From Nectonema munidae (taxonomy: Eukaryota > Nematomorpha > Nectonematoida > Nectonematidae): 64,000 bases of DNA. Positions 1 through 10,457 of the stretch are shown in pieces. The notes under the pieces are model-generated. The model was not told the DNA's origin. It did not search any database and saw only the letters and a list, made by a program, of their open reading frames with translations. The DNA lies in contig JAUIRK010000664.1 in the NCBI GenBank assembly GCA_030549495.1, positions 209,001-273,000 on the forward strand, read 5' to 3'. Position numbers and translations under genes: made by a program. The first letter of the stretch is position 1. Each line of letters begins with the position of its first letter.

Positions 1-1243
1 CCTTTCAGACACAACGCGAAACCATTGTCCCATGAAATAAAAGCGCCTGCTTTAAGTTATATAAAAACTCATTGAAAAAGAAAGGTAGATGACTGATTTA
101 AGCTGTTCCCTGCTAAAGCTTCTTTGAAAAGTTATTCTTTAAATAAAGATCACGTTCCCCTTTTATGCATGCATATTCGTTTTCAAAGCTTTCATTGTAC
201 TTTCTTGAGAATTCACAAACTTTACTTGTGATGCTATTTTAAAGCATGATACTTGTTAGAAAATATTTTTTGAAGCAAGAAAATTTTATGAACATTTGGA
301 GCATGGCTTTCAAACTTGAAAGCTAGCAATAGCCTAAGGATAAGATTTAAACTTTGGGGGAATTTTTGACGGTTACATTTTTCATCTCAAAAAAAGAAAA
401 GTTGAAACAGAGAGTTTAACTTTATTCTTTTGCTTTTTTAAATAAAATAAGGGCCAGAATTATATGAATTGTAGGGCGAATTTGTCAAGAGAAATCGAGA
501 GTAGTGATTTAGAGTGTTTGAACGACAAAGAATATGAACTATATTAAGCATGAATGTAATGGGTATCATATGCGTTAACCTTCCCTACTTATAGATTCAT
601 AAGTTGATATCGCATAACAAGTAATGTTAGTACTGAAGTAATTGACGGAGTTCCCAGTCAAGTTGTAGAATGAAATTCACCGTCTTTTCCATGACTGTGT
701 TTGACAAAATGCTGATATTTCAGTTGGATTTTTCATTTACCAAATATTTGACTGGATGTTTTGTACTCACTAAAATTCGACAAAAGCATTGGACAAATGG
801 AAAATACAAACATCTCTTTTGATACCATGGTCTCTACGAGAAAAAATCTCTTTTGATTTACAAAAAGGTAAACCTGTATAAAAAAGACCAAAAGTAAAAA
901 AATTGAAAATCTAGTCGGCACGCGTTTTCAAAAGGTGAAAGGTATTACTGAAAATAAAGTAGTATAGTTTATGTAAATATGAACAAATTTATATAACAAT
1001 CTAAAATAATATCACTTCAATTTGCAATCTCCTATCAATGCTGCATAACTCTTTCCTGCATCCTTGAATTTTTATCATTTTGCTTTTAGAGCAGTTATCT
1101 GTCGCGCAGCTTTTCCTTCGAAAAATTATGGATAGCAATTATTTAGCTACACAGCTAAACATCCTATAAAATTCCCAAAATCATATCTCAAAATGAATAA
1201 AAGATAAACAACTAACAATGATAACTCAATATTTTTATTTAAG
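1..1243. other. AT-rich stretch without a recognised gene
   Basis: No open frame with convincing composition was found. A minus-strand frame at 733-921 starts with a hydrophobic run but lacks any supporting feature. A possible acceptor (polypyrimidine then TTTTAG) near 1089 is followed by a short open stretch but no donor. The stretch probably holds upstream intron or flank of the plus-strand exon that begins at 1244. Confidence 0.4.
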
Positions 1244-1347
1244 GGTCGAAGATGGCCTTTCTTCTCTGACTCCGACTTCAGGTTTTCACAAGATTCTGAG
1301 TACTACTGCTTCCAAACGCTTGACTCTGAAACCCTGTTTAAAAACGG
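1244..1347 (+). CDS. candidate internal exon, unidentified gene
   Basis: The sequence shows a good acceptor (ATTTTTATTTAAG, AG at 1242-1243) and a near-consensus donor (GTGAGT at 1348) around a 104 bp block that is richer in GC than its surroundings. Two of three frames are open. The frame beginning VEDGLSSLTPTSGF and ending LTLKPCLKT has phase 1 at its end and joins in frame to the plus-strand exon at 4299-4379. The alternative frame, starting GRRWPFF, would meet a stop in that exon. The roughly 2.95 kb intron between them would hold a SINE, a hAT MITE and an exon on the opposite strand. I do not recognise the protein and see no domain signature. The exon call rests on splice signals and coding look only. 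Confidence 0.4.
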
Positions 1348-1523
1348 GTGAGTATAATATTTAGTTTACCCAAAAAACAATTTTAAAAAAGTAAGGACGT
1401 GTCAACAAAGAATATAAATTGAAATTTGTACGAACCTCTGAAAAGCTTACAGTTAACATTTTTGTGAAATACAGACACTCGGACTTGATCTGCGTGACTA
1501 AGTTAAAAGAAGCGCGGAATTAC

Positions 1524-1865
1524 CCTTTGCATGCTCAGAAAACAAATCTTTCGCCTTCTTCAAGCTAAACTTTTCGTTTTTCGGCTGTCCTGCTGACGAC
1601 CCATCTGTTATGGTTTCGTTGAATTGACAAAGAATGTTCTCGTTACTGAAGTCATCTTTGCTGACTTCATCATCGTCGGCTTTAGCATCGTCCTCCTCTC
1701 GGAACTTACGATCTTCTTCGTAATTCGACTTCGTTTTTATATTTCGCATCATGGACAAAAGGTTGTCTTCTTCTTCTTCTTTATTTCCTTCTTTGAAATC
1801 GGAATCATCGCGCACACTGAAAGCGTTGTTAAAGGAATTTTGGTTGGAAGTCTGGTTTTGTTGCT
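1524..1865 (-). CDS. candidate exon, acidic low-complexity protein
   Basis: A minus-strand open frame of about 115 codons follows a plausible acceptor (AAGCTTTAG, AG at 1866-1867) and reaches a possible donor (GTAATT) at 1523, or a TAG at 1498 if unspliced. The peptide opens with Q/N-rich sequence (QQNQTSNQNSFNN), then an acidic stretch (KEEEED, REEDDAKADDDE) and ends with a basic segment (FSLKKAKDLF). Such composition suggests a disordered linker of a regulatory protein. It lies 3.9 kb downstream of the striatin exons on the same strand and could be a later exon of that gene, but it shows no clear match to the striatin linker, so this is conjecture. The plus-strand frame over the same bases is a hydrophobic shadow. 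Confidence 0.4.
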
Positions 1866-2679
1866 CTAAAGCTTAAAAGCAATCATTGATAATAAATATA
1901 ACAAATATTTAGGATAGAAAAATATTTTTTGACGAAAGAATGTACCCAAATTATATGACAATAAATTTTTCTAATAAAAAATAAATTTTGGAACGATTCA
2001 CGTTTTGAAGAGTATACTTCTTTGTCAAGCTTTAAAATAACAAAGTTCAAAATATAACACGCTTTGTGACAGGCTTGAAAATATTTTTAAAAACTTGTAT
2101 AATTAACCCATTTGATTCCACCCTCATTTTTAAATAACACGAAGAATTTGTTGATTTCAATCAAAATTTTTAATTTCACCTGCTTTTTCTAGAATCAAAC
2201 AGGTTATTAATCTAATTTTACTCAAGTTAGTAAGAATCTATTTTTGTTTTGAGGTATATTTGTAAATTTCAATGTAAAAAGCTACCATTTTACTTTATTA
2301 CAATTATTCTATAAATTTTTATTTAGTAAAAAGCTTTACAATGATTATTACAACTCGAATCGTGTCTAAATTGAATTTTTTGAAGTTTTTTAGGATCTTA
2401 TTTTTAATATTAGAGTTTTTGGTTAAAATAAGATGCCAATTTAGCGTTCATGATCTATTTCCAATTTATTTCAATGAAACAAGATATGCTGAGAAAAATA
2501 AGCTTAAAAAAGTCTATCAAAAAATAATTTGGAAGCTTTCTGTATAAAAAAATCGTATTCAGAAGAAATGAAAATGTAAAATAAGAAAAAATTATTTCTC
2601 TCTTTGGAAGCTAGTGAACAGTTTTTAAAGTATGGGAAAAAATAAATTAAGAAGTAGGATAAAGATGAGAATTTCATAG
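1866..2679. other. AT-rich stretch, nothing recognised
   Basis: A 68-codon plus-strand frame at 2341-2547 is lysine/phenylalanine-rich as expected of AT-biased noncoding DNA and has no splice or promoter support. Nothing else stands out. Confidence 0.4.
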
Positions 2680-2802
2680 ATCGAGAAGGTACAATTGCAC
2701 CGCTTGTATCGAACTATGAGGAAAGTAGGTTTGATGCCGGATCGAACCCAAGACCTTGAGTTAGCAAAACACACCATCTAGCCAACTTTACCCACGCCTC
2801 AC
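2680..2802 (-). repeat. tRNA-derived SINE, family 1, copy 1
   Basis: On the minus strand this reads as a tRNA-like head with an A-box-like TTGGCTAGATGG and a B-box GGGTTCGATCC, followed by a tail with TCGAACTATGAGG-type sequence in complement and ending in GCGGTGCAATTGTACC. Five further copies in the window share the same order of blocks (15650, 28371, 29988, 57273, 60385), which proves a dispersed family. Its internal promoter boxes mark it as an RNA polymerase III-derived SINE. Confidence 0.8.
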
Positions 2803-3746
2803 TACCTGTCAAACAGACATTGAAATTTTTATTCAAAGCTAAAAATATAGCATATCACAAAGAAGGGAGTTTGATACGATTCGTCCAATGTAAAATATAT
2901 AATATATATAAAATCTATATATATAATATATTTCTATATATAAATGTAAAATGTAATTCGTTTTACACTAATTCGCATTGGACCGTACAAGGGGTTAAAA
3001 AATCAGAAAAAAATGGACTACACTTCTTCTAATTTTGCTATATTGAATACGTCAAAATAAAGGTTGATTTGCATCAAAGTTTGAATCACACCACATAGCA
3101 ACTTTAACACATTTCATGTTGAGTGGAATTAAGCTTTATAACTATTTAAATTTGTAGATATGGAAAATTAAATAAAAAATGAAATAAGAAAATGACGTTG
3201 GATTTAGATAAACATTATCAATATCCTAATCGCAGAGAGGAACAATAACGCATGGTTATGAAAAAAACTTATTGATTCTATTCTAAGTCGGTATAGTTTT
3301 TGCCGGATTCAACAAGTTATTAAATGCTTTAAATAATTAAAAAAAAAAAAGGAATGAGATTTCTTTAACTTGATCCGTGGATGAAAAATTTTAAATGCGA
3401 ATTTTGTATAAACAGTTTTATCATCAATTTTTTACTTTGAGATTAAAGAGCATGCTTTGAAAAAGAAAACATTTTTTCGAGAAATATCAACGTTGATTTC
3501 AATTAAATTTAAAAATTCGGGGTTTAAATTTTATGCCTTATCAAGGCCATCATAATAGCTTGTGCGATTCAAAACTGATATTTTCTGGTGGAAATATTTC
3601 AGTTATTAAACAGTAATATATCGTAATAAATAATATGGTCTGAGTGATAAATTATGGGTTGCAACCACTTGTCACCTGTTTGTTAAAGAGATGCTTAAAC
3701 ATCTGGGTTAGGGTTTACACTAAAGTGTTAGGCGGGTAGATTAAGC
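2803..3746. other. AT-rich stretch with TA-rich microsatellite
   Basis: A TA/TATAT-rich low-complexity run lies at about 2895-2945. No gene or further mobile element is recognised. Confidence 0.4.
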
Positions 3747-3754
3747 CTCTAGGG

Positions 3755-4180
3755 CAGTGTTTCCCTAACTTTTTTGAGCCGCGACACAGTCTTTACATAG
3801 AAAAATTTCGCGACGCACCAACAAATAATCCATTAAACATTACGATTAAAGTAGCAAGAGAAGGAAACTGGGCGAACAAACAACGACTTATTCAGTGTGA
3901 CAAATGAGCTTGCTTTCGAGAACAAATTAAATTCCATCGAGGGTGCAAAGACGACAAGCAAACTCGCATTTAATCATCAATTCCGAGAAGTCTTTCTCGC
4001 TTTTTGGATTAGATTTCGGTTAATGCCGAAAGAAAACAGAAAGTTTTCAAAATTTAATAATTGAAACGCGTTAATTGAAATCGTGTGTGCTAATTGAGGG
4101 ATAACTGTATCTTTTTATTATTTCTAAAAAATCTCGCGACACACTTGGAAAGTTTTTGCGACACAGTTTGGGAAACACTG
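3755..4180. mobile_element. hAT MITE with exact 8 bp target duplication
   Basis: A 426 bp element starts CAGTGTTTCCCTAACTTTTT and ends AGTTTGGGAAACACTG, which are imperfect inverted repeats; GCGACACA motifs recur near both ends. It is flanked by exact 8 bp direct repeats CTCTAGGG at 3747-3754 and 4181-4188. The 8 bp duplication and CAG...CTG ends are diagnostic of the hAT superfamily. It has no coding capacity, so it moved with a transposase from elsewhere. The intact duplication suggests a fairly young insertion. It sits inside the putative intron between exons 1244-1347 and 4299-4379. Confidence 0.92.
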
Positions 4181-4298
4181 CTCTAGGGTATGAAAATATT
4201 GAATGCGTCTGTAAATTATTTAGCTTTACCTTAATTAAAATATAAAGTGTAGGTAAAGTGATGCGATGAAAATATTTAAATATACAATTTTATTGCAG

Positions 4299-4379
4299 TG
4301 GCAAAAAAAGCTAGCTCATGTGATGCCGGGAGGAGAAATGAACTTTTCTACCCCTTAAAAGACATAACAACACTTCAAG
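4299..4379 (+). CDS. candidate internal exon, unidentified gene
   Basis: An 81 bp block lies between an acceptor (TTTTATTGCAG, AG at 4297-4298) and a donor (GTATAC at 4380). One frame is open and reads AKKASSCDAGRRNELF then YPLKDITTLQ. Joined to the exon at 1244-1347 it keeps frame, with GTG (Val) formed across the junction. A further acceptor at 4531-4532 (ATAAAACAG) would add GAA and an immediate TGA stop, so the gene could end near 4537; this is inference. Not recognised as any family. Confidence 0.4.
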
Positions 4380-4900
4380 GTATACAAAATAGAAAGACAA
4401 ATGGTAGCAACGATCATTACATATTTATATTGCATTTTCATTAAACATGAACAAATTTTCGTGCCCGGACGATAGCCACCGTTGGGGTCGCAAGGAAAAT
4501 AGCCAAAACCGACTAGTACTACTATAAAACAGAATGAATTTAATGCAAACGTTCACTTCCAACTTCAGATAAAAAAGGTGAACATAAATTGAATTATTTT
4601 TTCTTTATTTAAAACACGTAGTTAAGAAAGTTATTTTTCAATATTTAAAAAATCGAATTCAAAATGCTGAAACACCAACTGATGAAAAAATTATGCCCAT
4701 GTTTTTTGCTAAACCAAACCGAGCCTTTTTTAAATATATCTGCTGCTCTTAGCAGGTAAACCGGGGTACGTTACGAGGATGCCCCGTATAAAAAATGTGA
4801 TAATGAGTTGATTATAATCGACACGAAACAGTAGGCTATACCGCTGTTTTTGAGATTTTAGTATTTTAGTGTACGGATGTCTTATGTCAATACGTATGTA
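4380..4900. other. intergenic or intronic, small GC-richer patches
   Basis: Two GC-richer patches (about 4462-4500 and 4750-4790) interrupt AT-rich sequence. The second forms a possible short hairpin, CGGGGTA facing TGCCCCG. No product can be assigned. Confidence 0.3.
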
Positions 4901-4908
4901 TTCGTATG

Positions 4909-5242
4909 CAGGGCTGAGAGTAATGGGAATTATAGAGTTATCCTTACTCTTACTCTTGCTCCGGAGTAAAGCTTAGTTACATTATATGTTAATTGCTAAT
5001 CAAATTTCAATTAAATGTAACTAAGAATAAAAATATTATTTAAGACTAAAAAAAGACAAAAATGACTAAGTGAAACAAAAAAAATAAAATATATAATCAA
5101 CATTAAAACAAATCATGTTAGTTCTCAAAAATAGGATAGATTCAATCAACCAATTTGAGTAATGGGGGTAACAAATATTCTTCTTTACTCTTACTCCCTG
5201 AAAATCCTCTTACACCCGTATTCCTTGCTCTTATCAGCCCTG
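4909..5242. mobile_element. hAT MITE with exact 8 bp target duplication
   Basis: A 334 bp element begins CAGGGCTGAGAGTAAT and ends TTATCAGCCCTG. It is flanked by exact 8 bp repeats TTCGTATG at 4901-4908 and 5243-5250. Near each end it is rich in ACTCTTACTC/GAGTAA hexamer-like repeats, which may act as subterminal transposase sites, as repeated subterminal motifs do in known hAT elements. It is non-coding. Confidence 0.9.
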
Positions 5243-5250
5243 TTCGTATG

Positions 5251-5797
5251 TATATCGGTGTCAATCGCGTATTAAAACAAATAAATAGGAAAGTTTGTCA
5301 AAAATGTCAAAATATGTATATGTATGTACGATTGCGCGCTAACCCTAACAATAACTTTCCATAAGTTTACACATGAAGGCCCATTTAGAAACTGGTTAAG
5401 CACCTGTCAATCAAATTTTAATCGAATAAATTTGAATAGTCAATCAGCAATAGAGTTGAACAATATGTTTTTCGGTGCAGCCGGCCCGTTTGCCATACGG
5501 AAAAGAGACTAACCTGGAAGGTGATTGTAAGGAATACAAGTGATTTCGTCCTGATAATGTTGCCATTGTGTATTTTTTTATTTGTCCTCATGGCAGTATA
5601 TAAACCCCGTTGTTATGTAATGTCTTTTGATCATCGTTTTTGTGATATTTGTTTGATTTATTTCATCCATTTGCATCCTTTTTAGCACTTCTTTACTGTG
5701 ACGTACTACGTTAAGAAGAGGCTCAGACCACTCTTTTTAACGGGGCTGGATGCAACCCTAAAACGCATTATTAAAATAAGCGAGAAAATGGAGTTAC
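5251..5797. other. downstream flank of the striatin exons
   Basis: After the donor of the last recognised striatin exon, an acceptor near 5757 would lead to about a dozen codons and a TGA stop. No WD40 repeat coding is visible here. A plus-strand frame ends FFGAAGPFAIRKRD at about 5510 without support from splice sites. Confidence 0.35.
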
Positions 5798-6650
5798 AAA
5801 AAGGCTGAGATTTGGTGAAGTTTAATGCTGAACGAACATCGAATTCCTCTAAATCAATAAGCGTATTAACATAACCAACTTCTTCAAGAAATCTAAAAGT
5901 ATAGAGGTTAATTGATGAATGTTAATTACGTAGAATATGACAATTACTGCTTTATACAGGTTCGAGCATGTTGCAAAACTTCGTTATTTCTTTTTTTGAA
6001 AAATAGATCCATCTCAGGCATAGCAGAATTGTCAGTTATATCTTCTGTTTTCTTTTTGAGATTATTATTACTATCATCTAAATAATATTTCAATTTTGAA
6101 AAAAAAAATTTAATAATTTTGAAAATTATAAAATATTTTTTTTAATACTTAAGGTAAAAGAATTTACAATACCAGAAGAATCTGGAGGTGAATCCTTATT
6201 GATATTGCTCTCTTTTGTTATTGTCACTAAGGAAGGCTGTGTTTTAACTCTATAAAAATAGTTAAAAAAAATATGAATGTTAAAAAGAATCAAATTGGAT
6301 ACCTTTCTTTTTCTAAGGCATATTCTAACATTTTTATTCTCCTGATTAGATTCTTTTTTAATTTTTCCTGACTCACACGTTCGCCTTTTAGAAAAGCAAT
6401 TTCTGCCTAAAAATTAAAAAATTAAAAAGATAACATAAGATAAAAGAATTTATATAGGATTTACATTAAATTCTGCCTTTTGAATTTCCCATTGATTTCT
6501 TTCTAATTCAAACTTTGCATATTCAGTTTGTAAAAAATGAACTACACCTGGAAAAGTATACTTTGAAGAAAAAGATGTTTTAGAATCATCGATATTAAAA
6601 TTCAGATTATTATCAACATTTATATTAAATTCATTATTTTGAGTTTTCAT
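5798..6650 (-). CDS. striatin-family protein, N-terminal exons 1-5
   Basis: Striatins are the scaffold and PP2A B'''-type subunits of STRIPAK complexes. Five minus-strand exons are read: 6650-6465, 6406-6303, 6249-6173, 6077-5948 and 5892-5798. Every intron is GT-AG and short (58, 53, 95 and 55 bp), and the phases agree at each junction. Exon 1 ends with YTFPGVVHFLQTEYAKFELE (residues about 31-50), matching the family's caveolin-binding and early coiled-coil segment (YTIPGILHFLQHEWARFEME in vertebrates). Exon 2 gives IAFLKGERVSQEKLKK and RRIKMLEYALEKER, the best conserved coiled coil, which binds PP2A-A. Exon 5 gives FLEEVGYVNTLID, like the family's LEEVGYTDTILD. The start ATG at 6650 has AAA before it. 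The protein is clearly more divergent than typical animal striatins. The C-terminal WD40 half is not found nearby: it may lie below 5797 beyond a long intron, or the gene may be truncated. Family call is firm; completeness is not. Confidence 0.85.
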
Positions 6651-7949
6651 TTTTGAATTCTATTATACTCAGCAAACGTTAAAATAAATTGTAGTCATTT
6701 TAATAAATGGCCTTAACTTTTTCAAAATAAATAAATAAAAAACTCAAATTTAATAATTAGTTTTATAGTTAAATTTTAATTTACAGGGCATAGTATCTAA
6801 TTATTGTTGGAAAAAATCTTTGCAAATGAATTTTTATTTTGATTCCTCTCTACCAACTATTGGATTTTTCTAATAAACCAACTCGTTACTTTAACTGCTA
6901 GTACTATTAAAAAATATCAATTGTATTTTAAAAAAGAAATGTCAAGTCAATATATTTTTAAAATTTTTTTAAATGTGTAAAATTTCCACGATGGCTTTTA
7001 TTTTCTAATGCGTTAATTGTTTTTTTAATAAATTTTATGTAAAAGATTTCAAGTTAGATCAACAAAAGTTAAATATTTATTAATATTAAAATTGTTTCTT
7101 TTTACTATACTTCAATTTTGAAACGAAAAATTTTACATTATTTCAATTATACATACAAATAATTGTTCTAAAAAATTCAAAATATATAATGAGTTCTCCT
7201 AAATATATTCTATCTTCTTGCAGATAACTTTTTAGCATTAATAACAAATAAATAATTTTTTGTTAATAAAAAATTAGGAAAAAAACATTAAAGTCTGCTC
7301 CAACAACTAATAAATTCGCAAATTTTGATAAAAATTTATCAGAGGAATTTTAGAATCTAACATTGTTCTCAGTATATATTTGGTCACACAATCATAAAAT
7401 CTTTTTAAATGAAATAGAGCAGATTTTAATCTAATACTCAATATGAAAAAGTGAGCTTAGCAATCCATATTAATCATAGAAGAGTGAAGTGCAATGCATA
7501 AAAAAAAATACAATAGACATATTTATTTAATAAAAAGTTATCAAAGAAAACAAGGTAAAAAATTTTGTTACCTCAAACTTATTATATTTCTAAAACAAGA
7601 CAAAAAAGTCAGTGCGACTTGTCAAATAGGCGTTTGGCTAGCAATATATCATCAATTTTTAGTTTGGAATTCTTGGTTCCAATCCAGATATCTGCTAACA
7701 AACATAAGTTGTTGTTGTTGTTGTTGTTGTTGTTTTATTTGACACAGTGCAAGGATTTCGAAAGCTGGCATGAGGCTTTTACAAATTTAAGATGATTAAT
7801 CACAGTTTTTGTGAATTTTTTTTTTTAGATTGGGAGCCTTGGGGATCAACCCCTGACCTTAACTGTAATAGGTCACCTAACAACAAGCCAACAAACATAA
7901 GTTGTTCCAAATACTTATAGCATCGCAGCGGAAATTATTTCAATTTATG
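6651..7949. other. upstream of striatin; microsatellite and tRNA-like scrap
   Basis: The sequence is very AT-rich with no credible coding region. A (TTG)n microsatellite lies at about 7707-7735. At 7830-7885 the complement contains GGGGTTGATCCCC, which resembles a degenerate B-box, so a decayed SINE is possible. Promoter elements of the striatin gene should lie just above 6650 but none can be picked out. Confidence 0.35.
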
Positions 7950-7952
7950 AAA

Positions 7953-9060
7953 TTAATTCTGAAGTAAGTAGCAGTAAAATTTTACAAGTTTTTCTTCTAT
8001 GTATTTCTCTTTCAACAAATAATCAATAATTTTTAAGTCATAAATAATCTTTTTTGGAAAATCAAAGTTGACGCTTTGAGCAATTGTAGTACAAAATTTA
8101 TTGAAACAGTGAAGGTAAGAGAAGTATTTTTCAAGTTGTTCTTCAAACAATGATAACTTCTCCGAAATTCTTTAATTATTCTATAGAGATCACAGAGAAG
8201 GTCATCTATTCCCTAAAGTTTAAAATTCATTTCATTCATGTGGGACGTAACTTCAAACAAAAATAGCAATTTTTAGAAACAGGTATGATCTTAAAACTGT
8301 GGATCAGCTCTATCTTTTTCACTAAGAAAAGCATTTATTGCGTTTCTGAGCTCATAAAAACGAAATAAGACTTTACCATACCTACGCCACCTAACTGATG
8401 TGTGATATGTCAAATCACCAATTTATTCAAAATAAGATTTGAACTAACGGTGATTAAGTGCATGTCCACGAATGAAGTTCACAGCAGAAACGACTAGTAT
8501 CAGTACAAAAAAAATATGTAAATGTTTTCCACATAGTACTTGTTGATGTATGATGCAATGTATGAACAGAACACCTGGAATTTTTAAATCTTTTAACTAA
8601 TTCTTTATCTGTCCTTTCAGAACGTTCCACATACCTTTCCTCTATCAACTGTAATACCTTGAAGCTGATTCCACTGAAGATTATAGTTTTATAAAGTTTT
8701 ATGTAGTTCCATAAAAATAACCCCTGCAGTTTTTGTTCCATACATGCTTCATATGAATGCTAAATTTTCTGATACCAGATAGTACAAATCAAAACCAGGA
8801 ATAAACAAGAGAAATTGAGAAGTATTTGAAAAGTCAGTAGACTCATCCAAAGCTTAAAATTTTTTTTTTAGCTTTTTCACCTATCTTTAGCAATAGGATC
8901 TCTCCAAGTTCTTCTGTTCTCAGGACAAATAAATTTACCGAAATGCTGACACTTTTAAATAAATTATCTTTCTCAGAATTCAAGTAATTTGCTCCCTCCA
9001 ACATATACTCTTTGGTGAATTTGCTCTCAGTAAAATATTTCCCTTGCTCTTCCATATTCT
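7953..9060 (-). pseudogene. hAT transposase fossil (SCAND3/ZBED-like)
   Basis: Fragments on the minus strand follow the order of a BED-type hAT transposase. At 9055-8850 FTKEYMLEGANYLNSEKDN resembles the FxKECML...CPEKK segment. At about 8580-8450 HCIIHQQVLCGKHL and VNFIRGHALNHR match the family's cysteine/histidine-containing region. At about 8260-8150 VTSHMNEMNFKL and IDDLLCDLYRIIKEFRR match the DITTHLNDLN...QGKNQ segment. At 8150-7953 a long frame covers the following region. Several stops and frame changes separate the pieces, so it is an old fossil of an autonomous element. The N-terminal BED finger is missing; a second hAT end lies just upstream at 9086 and may have split it. Confidence 0.75.
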
Positions 9061-9085
9061 AAACCATTTTGTAACTTATATGAGT

Positions 9086-10457
9086 CCAGAGGCGTACCCA
9101 GAAATTTTTTCTAAAAACTAACAACACCAAAAAAAAAAGAGATCTTCATTACTTGAAAAGAAAAAGTTTGACTAACAACAAATGAGAAAATTTTTTTCTA
9201 AAATTTATATAATTTTACAAAAAAATTTTATCTTGAAAAATAAAAAAGTAAGAAATTGATGATTTCTTTAAAATGTAAGTCTTCTTTTATTTGAAAAAAA
9301 AATTTTGAATTTTTCTATGTCAATTTTTTTAGTATATTCTTTCATAAAAGAAAGAAATATTAAATTGTTTCTTCTAGACGGAGTCGTGGATTTTCTAAGA
9401 GGGGTCATAATCCTGTTCAAGGTTGAAAAACTTCTTTCACAAACTGCTGTACTCGAACCTACCGTAAAAAGGCCTGAAAGAGAATAAAACGGTGACATGT
9501 TAACTATGTAATGAAAAAATTGCATTTAAAATACCTTCATATAGTTTATATTTGTGCTTTGTGAAATGCTTCTTTAACTGGTCAAGTATCAGTTGAATGA
9601 ACTAATTACAATAAAGTTAAAAGATTTTATTTTCTTGATAATAATTTTTTTTATTTTTATTCTGTTTAACTGTGAACTTTCAAGTAGAAAAATCTCCTGA
9701 GATATTCTAATTTAATGACTTAGTTAAAACAAATAACTGTTCGTCATCTTCTTTAATTCCAACTTTTGCATTCAAGGGATAAATATGAAAGTGCTTTCAT
9801 TATTGGGCAGTTTTTCATTAAACCTGAAAAAAAACAATTAAGGATGAACATTTGTCGAAAACGAAACCTTTTGTTAAATTCCTCTAGAATCAATTGTAAG
9901 GTTTCATCGTAGAGAATACGAATTGTTCTGATCTTTTGCTACTGTATCATTCAAAATATTAAAAATATTATCTGTGGAACTGGAATTGCCAACATAAAAT
10001 CTCATTTTCTTGATTAATGAATCAAATTCGTTTTCGTCATCTTTGAATTCTAACAAAACTATCACCAAATCTTCTACCTGTAGTTTACTTAGAGGTAGTC
10101 ATTAGTAGGCTTTATTACTCTAAGAAACTTTTCAAACATAAGCATTACAAATATTGAAAAATCGTCTTAAGCATGAAGTAGATTGCGATGCTGATAGAAG
10201 ATGCATCACATTCTTTCATATAGACCATGCTAAGTAATGCTTCCTTTACGGTCTTTCCTTTCAAAAATCTCAACACCTTACACAAAAGAAAAGGAATCAA
10301 TGAAAATGAGCACCCTATTAAACTAATCACAATTGACAGGCATTCTTTTCCACTCATATCTTTTGTTCCAACAGCTTTCAATGACAAATATGTTGAGTTA
10401 TTGATTTCAAGTATTATTTTTTGTAGAACAAAACTTTTTAAAGATGCAACTATTTAA
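9086..10457 (-). mobile_element. second hAT element fossil (ZMYM/TTF-type transposase)
   Basis: A terminal motif CAGAGGCGTACCCAGAAA begins at 9086, a typical hAT-type end. Within it, 9525-9268 (minus) encodes a hAT dimerisation domain: GSSTAVCERSFSTLNRI and LRKSTTPSRRNNL match the family's conserved SxxxCERSFS and RLxNL signature. At 10387-10145 (minus) SLKAVGTKDMSGKECLSIVI matches the DGTxDxSxKEQ segment at the start of the catalytic core. The region between is broken. The opposite terminus was not found, so the 10457 end is only the limit of recognisable coding. It probably inserted next to, or into, the hAT fossil at 7953-9060. Confidence 0.7.
9556..9770. repeat. direct duplication, first copy (partner at 10795)
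   Basis: The stretch from TTTGTGCTTTG to CTTTAATTCCAACTTTT recurs about 1.24 kb downstream. Shared blocks include ATCAGTTGAATGAACTA, TTTAACTGTGAA and GTTAAAACAAATAACTG. The copies differ by scattered substitutions and small indels. The duplication spans the hAT fossil's coding remains. Confidence 0.75.

Noticed and set aside
1624-1869. 81-codon plus-strand hydrophobic frame
   Set aside because: It is the shadow of the acidic minus-strand exon; codons complementary to Glu/Asp give Phe/Leu/Ile.
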